From Ophiura sarsii (lineage: Eukaryota; Echinodermata; Ophiuroidea; Amphilepidida; Ophiuridae), in NCBI GenBank assembly GCA_035610835.1, contig CM069445.1, positions 35,788,656 through 35,852,655 on the forward strand: a DNA stretch of 64,000 bases. Reading direction: 5' to 3'. Both the position numbers and the translations under genes were made by a program. This document shows, in pieces, positions 49,701 through 61,700 of this stretch. The first letter of the stretch is position 1, and each line of letters begins with the position of its first letter. The notes below the pieces were generated by a model. That model was not told where the DNA came from. It saw only the letters and a list, made by a program, of their open reading frames with translations, and searched no databases.

Positions 49701-52700
49701 CAGAAAAAAGTCTGAATGTTGAAACAAAAAAGTCTGAATTCAGATTTAAATCTGAACTTTCACACCCATAAGCTTTGAGACAAACCTTTTATTTTTGCCT
49801 TATAGGACAGCAGATTGAGCCTGATTTTGTTGGTGAAGTGGCAACTATTTACCTATGGGGGAACATGTTCAAATTACGTCATCAAAAAATATAGTTACTA
49901 CAGCGGTCAAATATTTAATATGCTCAGATTAAGTTGATAGCTCAAATTATTCCTGACATGACCAGGAGTAAACATTTCAATGCGCTGACGTATGTACTTG
50001 TGTCAAAATACGAACCTCGGCATCGGCGCGTAAATGCTGTGCCTATCACTGGAATACGCACTGACGTCACATGCTTACTTCAGGTGGAATGGAGTCCTAC
50101 AATAAACCCCACTGTGTCACATACACTATCTACAATATGGGTTCCAGTTTAAATCGACTACTAGTATTAAAGGTACATATTATGATCATGCTTTTCCCCA
50201 CGGTCGATTTTTTCATCAAAACTGTGATTTTGATATCAGATGATAGCCCATATTTTTCTCATCACCCATGCGAAATTCCAGGCCCAAGAGATTTTTCATT
50301 CAGAAAATATAAGCGAAAAAGCGGTGAATTACGGAGAAAATGGGTAACCCACAAATAAATTTACGTACAACTCTATGGGGACATTGCGTGTGAACTTTCG
50401 CTTCTAAAAAAAGTATTATGGTAGCAATTTCACTCAAACTTTGGAATTAGACTAATTTAATGATGTTCTTTCATGTAGAGTAGAAAACATATAATAAACC
50501 CACTGTGTTCATACACTCAATCTACAATATGGGTTCCAACGTAAATCAACTGCTACTACTAAGTCCTACAATATGGGTTCCAATGTAAATCAACTACTAG
50601 TAAAGTCCTACAATAAACCCCACTGTGTCACATACACTCTATCTACAATATGGGTTCCAATGTAAATCAATTACTAGTATAAATCCTACAATAAACCCCA
50701 CTGTGTCACATACACTCAATCTACAATCATCATCATCATCAGTCGGCTGCAGAGCAGGCGACTACAAATTTTCTCCACTCGCTACGATCTTGGGCTAAGG
50801 AGACAATTGCTTCTGGCTTCAGAATGCTGTCTGTATCTCCCAGCAGTTTTTGGATGTATGATGTGTAGCTTGTCGCCTGCCTCCCAGGTCTTCTTCTGCC
50901 ATGAGATGGGGTAAAAAGAGCGTATCTCCTACATGGCTCAACTTCTGGCCTTCTTAGTATGTGGCCAAGGAACCGTAGCTGGCGTTGCCTGACTGTGGTA
51001 ATGAGGGGCTGGGAACCTGTCATCTGGTATACTTTTGCGTTGGTCACATGGTCGACGCGCCTTATATTCAGCATGATTCTGTAACAGGATGTTGCGAATG
51101 CATTTATCTTGCTCTCCATACTTGTAGACAGTATCCAGGAGTCACATCCATAAAGAAACACTGTTACACAGGTGACATTGAAAAGCTTGACTTTGGTAGC
51201 AATGGGGATTGTTGAGCTTCTCCAGATCTTTTCCAGTTTCCAGAAAGCAGTCCACGTAAGTGCCTTACGCCTAGTTAGATCACTGATGCTAGAAGCCATC
51301 ATAGAACCAAGGTATCTGAAGTTGGGTACATGCTTTATTGGTTGCCCGTAAACCTCCAATGGTGGTTGAGGGTTGCAGTTGACAGTCATGTACTCGGTCT
51401 TGGGAACGCTGATAAGGAGGCCGAGATCTTTTGCTGCGGCAGCCGTTCTTGATAGCTGGTCCTGAGCATTTGCCATAGATGATTCCAGCAAGGCAATGTC
51501 ATCAGCAAAATCCAGGTCATTTAAAGATATTGCTGGGTGTCTCCTTGATCGACGAGGGTGTGTAATTATGCCAGACTCGATGTTCTCATTTGCTTTCCTC
51601 ATCAGGTAGTCGATAAGGATGATAAAGAGGAACGGTGCAGGAACATCTCCTTGCAGTACACCAGTAGTAACCAGGAATGATTCAGAGATGGTACCATCTG
51701 CCATAACAGCACTCTTGGAGTTATCATATAGGACCCTGATGGCTTTGACAATTACTTCTGGTATGCCATAGTGACGTAGAACAGCAAACATGACATTTCT
51801 GTTGATGGAATCGAATGCCTTTTTGAAGTCAATGAAAGTAACTGACAGTGGAAGTTGGTAGTTTCCAAATGCTTCAATGATTCTTCATAGAATGTGAATC
51901 TGCTGAGAGCAGCTTCTACCAGAGCGGAAGCCAGCTTGGTTGCTCCGTAGTACAGGATCAATATGGTCTCTAATCCTCAACAACAGTACCTTGTTGTAAA
52001 CCTTTGCTGCAATCGACATCAGTGTGATCCCTCTGTAGTTAGTCATGAGGCTGAGGTCCCCTTTCTTGGGTAGGGGCACAATCACATTGGTTATCCACTG
52101 CTCAGGTGGGGTACACGAATTAAAGACATCTACGCAGAATGTATGTATCACCTTCGCCATCACTTCTCCACCTCCTTGAATGGCTTCTGCAGTCACTGCA
52201 GAGTCCAGTCCTGCAGCCTTGTTGATCTTCATGCCTTTGATTGCAATCTGTACTTCCTCGAGAGTGGGTGGGTCGGTACAGATGGGCAGGTCTTCAATAT
52301 CTACAATATAGGGTCGAATGTAAATCAACTGCTACTACTAAGTCCTACAATAAACCCCACTGTGTCACATACACTCAATCTACAATATGGGTTCCAATGT
52401 AAATCAATTACTAGTAAAAATCCTACAATAAACCCCACTGTATCACATACACTCAATCTACAATATGGGTTCCAATGTAAATCATCTACTAGTAAAAATC
52501 CTACAATAAACCCCACTGTATCACATACACTCAATCTACAATATGGGTTCCAATGTAAATCAAATAAGACTATAACTCCTACAATAAACCCCACTGTGTC
52601 ACATACACTCAATCTAAAATATGGGTTCCAATGTAAATCAACTAAGACTATTACATTAAACCCCACTGCGTCACATACACTCAATCTACAATATGGGTTC

Positions 52701-55700
52701 CAATGTAAATCATCTACTAGTAAAAATCCTACAATAAACCCCACTGTATCACATACACTCAATCTACAATATGGGTTCCAATGTAAATCAAATAAGACTA
52801 TAACTCCTACAATAAACCCCACTGTGTCACATACACTCAATCTAAAATATGGGTTCCAATGTAAATCAACTAAGACTATTACATTAATTACATTAAACCC
52901 CACTGCGTCACATACACTCAATCTACAATATGGGTTCCAATGTAAATCAACTACTAGTATAAATCCTACAATAAACCCCACTGTGTCACATACACTCAAT
53001 CTACAATATGGGTTCCAATGTAAATCAACTACTAGTATAAGTCCTACAATAAACCCCACTGTGTCACATACACTCTATCTACAATATGGGTTCCAATGTA
53101 AATCAATTACTAAAATCCTACAATAAACCCCACTGTGTCACATACACTCAATCTACAATATGGGTTCCAATGTAAATCAACTACTAGTATAAGTCCTATA
53201 ATAAACCCCACTGTGTCACATACACTCAATCTACAATATTGGTTCCAATATGAATCAACTAAGACTGTAAGTCCTAAAATAAACCTCACTGTGTCACATA
53301 CACTCAATCTACAATATGGGTTCCAATGTAAATCAACTACTAGTATAAGTCCTACAATAAACCCCACTGTGGCACATACACTCAATCTACAATATGGGTT
53401 CCAACGTAAATCAATTACTAAAATCCTACAATAAACCCCACTGTGTCACATACACTCAATCTACAATATGGGTTCCACTTCCAATGTAAATCAACTACTA
53501 GTATAAGTCCTATAATAAACCCCACTGTGTCACATACACTCAATCTACAATATTGGTTCCAATATGAATCAACTAAGACTGTAAGTCCTAAAATAAACCT
53601 CACTGTGTCACATACACTCAATCTACAATATGGGTTCCAATGTAAATCAACTACTAGTATAAGTCCTACAATAAACCCCACTGTGTCACATACACTCAAT
53701 CTACAATATGGGTTCCAATGTAAATCAATTACTAGTATAAATCCTACAATAAACCCCACTGTGTCACATACACTCAATCTACAATATGGGTTCAAATGTA
53801 AATCAACTACTAGTATAAGTCCTACAATAAACCCCACTGTGTCACATACACTCAATCTAAAATATGGGTTCCAATGTAAAATCAACTAATAAATCCTACA
53901 ATAAACCCGCTGTGTCACATACACTCAATCTACAATATGGGTTCCAACGTAAATCAACTACTTAACTCCTATAATAAACGCCACTGTGTCACATACACTC
54001 AATCTACAATATGGGTTCCAATGTAAATCAATTAGTAGTATAAATCCTACAATAAACCCCACTGTGTCACATACACTCAATCTACAATATGGGTTCCAAT
54101 GTAAATCAATTACTAGTATAAATCCTACAATAAACCCGCTGTGTCACACACTCAATCTAAAATATAGGTTCCAATCTAAATCAACTAATAAATCCTACAA
54201 TAAACCCCGCTGTGTCACATACACTCAATCTACAATATGGGTTCGAACGTAAATCAACTGCTACTACTAAGTCCTACAATAAACCCCACTGTGTCACATA
54301 CACTCAATCTACAATATGGGTTCGAAAGTAAATCAATTACTAGTATAAATCCTACAATAAACCCCACTGTGTCACATACACTCAATCTACAATATGGGTT
54401 GCAATGTAAATCAACTGCTACTAGTATAACTCCTACAATAAACCCCACTGTATCACATACACTCAATCTACAATATGGGTTCCAATGTAAATCAAATAAG
54501 ACTATAACTCCTACAATAAACCCCACTGTGTCACATACACTCAATCTAAAATATGGGTTCCAATGTAAATCAACTAAGACTATTACATTAAACCCCACTG
54601 CGTCACATACACTCAATCTACAATATGGGTTCCAATGTAAATCATCTACTAGTAAAAATCCTACAATAAACCCCACTGTGTCACATACACTCAATCTACA
54701 ATATGGGTTCAAATGTAAATCAATTACTAGTATAAATCCTACAATAAACCCCAGTGTCACATACACTCAATCTACAATATCGGTTCCAACGTAATTCAAC
54801 TGCTACTACTATACTCTGTTCCACTTGAAGTAAGCAGGTGATGTCAGTGCGTATTTCAGTGATAGTCACAGCATTTATGTGCCAAAGCCGGGATTCGTCT
54901 TTTCACGCGAGAGTATGTACGCCAGCGCATTAAAGTTACGCACGCGATATTAAGCTGCGATCGCTGGAATACGCTCTGACGTCACCTGCTTACTTCAGTT
55001 GGAACAGAGTACAAGTCCTACAGTAAACCCCACTGTGTCACATACACTCAATCTACAATATGGGTTCAAATGTAATCAATTACTAGTATAAATCCTACAA
55101 TAAACCCCACTGTGTCACATACACTCTATCTACAATATGGGTTCCAAAGTAAATCAACTACTTATAACTCCTACAATAAACCCCACTGTGTCACATACAC
55201 TCAATCTACAATATGGGTTCAAATGTAAATCAATTACTAGTATAAATCCTACAATAAACCCCACTGTGTCACATACACTCAATCTAAAATATGGGTTCCA
55301 ATCTAAATCAACTAATAAATCCTACAATAAACCCCGCTGTGTCACATACACTCAATCTACAATATGGGTTCGAACGTAAATCAACTGCTACTACTAAGTC
55401 CTACAATAAACCCCACTGTGTCACATACACTCAATCTACAATATACTGCTACTACTAAGTCCTACAATAAACCCCACTGTGTCACATACACTCAATCTAC
55501 AATATGGGTTCCAATGTAAATCATCTACTAGTATAAATCCTACAATAAACCCCACTGTGTCACATACACTCAATCTACAATATGGGTTCCAATGTAAATC
55601 AATTACTAGTAAAAATCCTACAATAAACCCCACTGTGTCACATACACTCAATCTACAATATGGGTTCGAAAGTAAATCAATTACTAGTATAAATCCTACA

Positions 55701-58700
55701 ATAAACCCCACTGTGTCACATACACTCAATCTACAATATGGGTTCCAATGTAAATCAACTACTAGTATAAATCCTACAATAAACCCCACTGTGTCATACA
55801 CTCAATCTACAGGTCAGAAAATGCATTTTTTGTTTAAATTTGATGCTATCTTTGTATTAAAATAAGTCACTCTCAAGAAAAGAGTTGATGTTGAGTATCA
55901 CATCGGAAACGATACTTCAGAAGCTGTAACTACTGAACTGCCTTGCTGTTGCATGACAATACAGGCTTTGAGTTTGAGTACGGTAAAACCACACAACTTC
56001 AATTTTACTAAGACCTCTAATTTGCTATATTGTGAAATGCTTTAAGCAGTGAAATTACAATACAACCATTCGCTACATTTTAATACTGTGAAATGAAAAT
56101 GTTTTACAGTAACCTTTACCATGTAAGCTCTACTATTGAATATACAAATATTGACTGCTACAAGGGACATGGTGAAAATTATAGGCCCTAGGTGATTTCA
56201 AAACCAAGATATGACCCAAAGTGTTGCCAAGGGTCATAGCATGGTTTTGAAATCACAGCGGGCCTATAATTTTAACCACATGTCTCTTCTCTTGTACACA
56301 ACCTTTGATATCGTCAACCCTCTTCTCTCCTCCTGTATAGTCATTTGTGGTGACTCGGACTTCATTGTCTTCTTTCTTCTCTTCTTCTGTACCGTCCTGG
56401 CATAAAAATCAACATTTAAAAATTTAATAATTAATGGAACTTTATTTCCTTATAATTTGCATTATTCTGATTTGCATAATTATGGTGTCAGCTTTCATTT
56501 ACTTTATTCATATCTAACACAAAAACCAAAAGGCTGTGCAAATGAACAAACATCAATAATCAGTGTAAAACTGGTTTGGTAATGCACATATGTTATGTTG
56601 GAAGTATTCTCAGTGTCTTTTGATTGTCCTAAGACTGCGCTTCAAATTGCTCTGAATAAGCAAAAATTGCACCACTACCTTCAAACTGTATTGCAGTTTT
56701 GCTACCCTGGGTAAAAAAGATTTAAAGTCAAACATTGTATGTATGACAAGCATCCTGGCAAGATGGTACATTAATTTCCTATTCTATTTCTTAATAGCCA
56801 GCGGTTATAATATAAGCTGCTTTGATACACATGAGCTACAATGTCAGGTCTCAAAGCGATATCTTACCTGACGCCATGGTAGGGCATGTTCACTGTAGTC
56901 GTAACGGAGTTCTTCCCCGATGGCAATATCTCTTAAAGCGAAGAAGCAAACGTGGGGCTTATTATTGAACACCCTTTTCCGCATAACAACATTTGGGGTT
57001 TTGTGATCATCGTTCATGAATCTGGCTAAACAAGACGATTCATCTGTTGCATCGATCCTAAAGAAACAAGTAAAATAAAGTTCAAAATTTTGTAACTTGA
57101 TTAGGGGCTGTGCAATAACTTTTTGGCCATCCAAAAATGCTTCCCCCCCCCCCCCCTAAGCCTTTTAGCATTTTATTTCAAGGTGCCCAAAAGTGTGTGC
57201 CAAAATATCATTTTCCCCCTTTCAATATCCCAAAAATTAATTGCCCCATTTGGCTTGCCAACAAATTATTGCGCCCTCAACTTTACCATCCCCAGGTCCC
57301 ATTGCATGACCTGTTAATAAGGCTATATATTCAGTCACAACAATCACATGAAATGCTCATCAGGCACCCACTGAATTTTGTCAACATTTGGGTGCTTTTT
57401 GCGGGTAGTGGCTGAAATCCACCCAATTCATGTATGTGCATCTACTCCCAAACAATTCCATCTGTATACCAAATAAGAAGACAACCCATTCCCTTGGGGC
57501 AATGGCATAACATGTCCCATGATGGGTGAACAACTTTGAAGCAAATGGGCAATTCCAGACAAAGGTTGACAGGATGAGAACATTTAAAAATGCTTGTATC
57601 TTTGTAACTCCAAGTCCTATTAGGTAAAAAAAAATAAAACACTGAAAATGTCAAATACAAGTTTTATGAACAAATCATCACTCTGCTACATGTTGAGAAC
57701 AAATCATCCTGTAGACCCACCACAGTCATTTTAAACTGCAGTGGCCGTAGCACAAGTTACCGATGTTCACAGCTGTCCCACCACAGCACAATTATCCGCA
57801 ATTTCCGTATATTGGTTTTTACTGCATCCGGTCTCTACCCCCGAATGCACTACTTGATGCATTCGGCCGTAAAGTCCTGGTCGCCAAAATACGTAAATTC
57901 CGCTAATTGGCCTGTGGCTCTTTAGCCATGCTGTCCACATTGGTTTAAACTGGCGCGCGGTATGATAGGTCTGAGCAACCACGATCGGTGACCACTGGCG
58001 ATGCTTGGCTTGCGGTACGTTAGCGCAGATTTTATTGGTCTCCAGTGCTCATGGCCAAAATGCAAAATCTGCGATGCTGGCGTGCGGTACGCTGAGCGAA
58101 AATTAATGTCGACCACTACAAGTACGTTAGGGTTAAATAGGTGTAATTACATAGAGAAAACATGACGACACTCTTAACCCAAATTTTCTTGGGGTGTCGT
58201 ATGACGGACAATTTCAGACGAACAAAACTGAAAGTATAACCAAATTGTCCACCCTGGTATACCAAAAAGGGGCATGGATATCTCTAAAAAAAGGTACTCA
58301 CACCCCAAATCTCCGCAGAATGACTCGTAGCAGCGTACAGGAAGTCATTCTCGAAATACGCCAATTCTTACTTCAGTAGCGGTTTAATAATCCACCGTGT
58401 TAATGTAGCAGAATTTGGATCAATTTCCAGGAGCGAGAAAATAGACGTCATTAGTCTTTATTCGACACCAGAATTTTTTGGAGACGTTTACCGTGAGGCA
58501 TTGTGGGACAAGGGCGCCCTATTGGGCGCTATTTCATCCCAAATGGGTACAGATAGGTGGGTAAAAAGCTGGCGTGAATTTAACAATAGGTTATAGTGAA
58601 ATTCACTTTCTGGTCCGTACGCCCGACTTAGAAACTCATGCAAATCTTGTACTAACATATTCGAATCGGGGCTTTAACATCCTTCCGTATTTAAATATGT

Positions 58701-61700
58701 GATAAAATTTGCAAAAAAATCATTGGTGGAAACTGTTCAATAAGAAATACGCGATAAAATGATCACATTTTCTGATCACCAATTTGTAACAGGTATACAT
58801 GCGTTCCATACAATCTAGCCTTGAATGCTTAATAGCTGGAGCATGAAGTAACCTTGAAGTGTAGCACAAGTTACTGTTAGTGTAGCGGTTTGAACTGAAA
58901 TATGGTCGCAAACCCCTCCCCTTGGTAGAACAAAACACAACAATTTTTTTAAATAGAAAATAATCTAATATAAACAAAAAATAGTATTGTAGTAACAAAA
59001 TATGGTGGCAGGGGTATTTTCTGCCCAAAAAATGGTATTTTTGGTCCAAAAAAAAGTCATGACAAACAAATATTTGACACCATGCTCATTGGTAGTTGAA
59101 AGATAACGATATGGGATGTAAAAAAAATGATGGTTGTGAATATTAAAATTGGTGGCAGAGGTACTTTTTACCAAAAAATGTAATTAATGGTGTAAAATGA
59201 CAGAAATCATGAAAAATACCAATTTGACCCATGATAGAACAGAACACAACCACTTTTAATTTTTTTTTATAGTTGTAAGAAAATAATAATACAATTAGTG
59301 ATAGGGCTATTGTTTACTAAAAAATGTAAAATTGTAATTTTGGGCTAAATAAAATGATTTGTAAAATATGATTTTGACAGCCATCCCCACTTTTAGTTGA
59401 AAGATAATTATATGGGACACCCCAAAAAGTGTGTGGATATTAAAATTGGTGGCAGGGGTGGGTTTTTAGATAAAAATGTTATTTTAAGGTCAAAATGATA
59501 GAAATCGTGAAAATATCAGTTTGACACCCCTTTCTTCGGCAGAACTGAACACACCCACATTTATTTGAAAAATAATTAGATGTGACGTATGCAAAGTATT
59601 GTTATTGCAATTAAAATTGATGACAGTGGTGCGTTTTACCCACAAATGTCATATATGGCCAAAATTATGAAAATCATGAAAAATACTCATTTGACACCCT
59701 CTTCTCTGTAGAACAGGTAGAACAGAACAAAACCACTTTTACTTCAATGACATGTGGATGCAAGAAAATGTGTGTTGTGGAAAGTAAAATTTGATTGCAG
59801 AGATTATTTTAGCCAAAAATGTCATTTTTAGCAAAAATGTTATAAAAACCATGACAAATGCATGTTTGACACCCTTTTACAACATACAACATTTATGTGA
59901 ATAATAGCTATATATGATGCAAGAAAATAATGGTTGTGGAAAATAATTTTGGTGGTGGAGGTAACTTTATCCAAAAATTTCAACATTGGTCAAATATTAT
60001 GGAAATCATGAAAAACATGTGTTTCACATCCACCAACTTCATAGAACAAAACAAGGCAACGAATATTTGAAGATAATTATACGGCATATCATAACATGAT
60101 GGTTGTAGACAAATTAAAACGGATGCAGGGGTACATTGTGCGCAAAAATTAGTTTTTTTTACTAAAAATAAGGGAAATTATAACAAATTACTGTTCCTTT
60201 CAGTAGAAATGAACACAACCACATTTATTTGAAAGATATTTATATGGTATGCAAGAAAATTTTTAAAAAATGGTGGAAAGGGTACTTTTTAGTAAACATT
60301 ATATATTTGTGCTAAAAAATCAAAACATTTCGGGTCAAAAACACACCTGCCACAAAAATGTGCAACTACAACATTGATATTCGTTAATAACATAAATATA
60401 TCAAATAAAAGTGGTTGTGTTTTGTTCTACTGTGGGGAGGGGTTACTCGAAAAATAGAGCACTTTTGGTATCTTGACCGCTACACTATGTGGAATTGCCC
60501 AAATTTTGGATTTTCATAACACTGAATATTGTAAACATATAATTTACTGCGGTGCTTACTTATATTGTTTGCCATCATGATTGTATTCCAATACATAAGT
60601 ATTGTTCTCATCATCATCATCATCATCATCATCTGATACACTGCTAATTTCCCCTCTGTATTCAAGGATGAACTCTGACAGGCTAAACTTCTGTGTTACA
60701 TAGAGACCTTTACCTACAAATGTATACATGTAGAAGAGAATTACTATCACCGAATAGGTACTGTTCGCAGTTTTAGTGTACATGCGTACTCAGGTTTCGT
60801 ATTGACAGTTCTGATCAATAACCTGCCTGGCCTCTCGGAAATTGACATCACATTGTTGTTGCACTACGTATATGGCCTCCGTACTATGAAGCAAGTGAGG
60901 ATTTTGGTAATAGCAGGGGTGTGAGTAGCCACAGACGAAAAAAGAGGAAAACTATGAAAAAAACTGAAAAACAGTGTAAAATCAGGGTATAAATGCCCAA
61001 AATGGGCTGAAATGAAAAGAAAACAAGTACTAGTACATTTTGGCACACAAAAAAGAGGAAATCAGCTGAAAAGAGGAACTCTCACACCCCTGTAATAGGC
61101 GGGACACACAGCATGTGGGAGTGGGAGATAAATTCACAAATTTAATCAGACCGTCAATCAGTGAAGATGAGTTCCCCGGGTGGCTGGGGTAGAGAATTGT
61201 TCTCCTTGAGTTTGACAGTAATTTATTTCTGTTACTTTTGCTGGTATCACGCCCAATTAATATTTGCATGTTGGATGGCGAGAGAAGAGAAATACGGGGA
61301 GAAATAATAGTCCACTGCATGGATATGTCTTGAGTCGTGAATCTAGTTAAAGATTTCTATACGTCCTGCGATTGTGTAGTCATATTCATCTCTCATGTTG
61401 TTTTTGTACTATGACTGCACCTAGACCTACTTACAGTACAGATCGCATTAGAGTAACCGATATCAACGGAGGTCAACATACTTTCATCGGAATATCAACC
61501 CAATTACATCCCGTTGTCAGTGCATTGACAGTACGAAATCAGCGCACTGATTTCGCAAGATCAACGGAGTCCCTACACGACAATTGGTGCTATGACGATA
61601 ATGTCAACGAACTATCATCGCGCTGTCAGTGCATTGTCAATGCGATGTCATTGCGTTGTCAATGGACTATCAACTCAAAGTCAATGGACTATCATCGCAG

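Noticed and set aside
50728..55813. CRISPR array
   Set aside because: Repeats are contiguous 78-bp tandem units without unique spacers, in an intron of an animal gene.
52143..55865. Repeat proteins of 80-327 codons on both strands
   Set aside because: They follow from a 78-bp tandem unit being a multiple of three; both strands stay open equally and no start context or domain is present.
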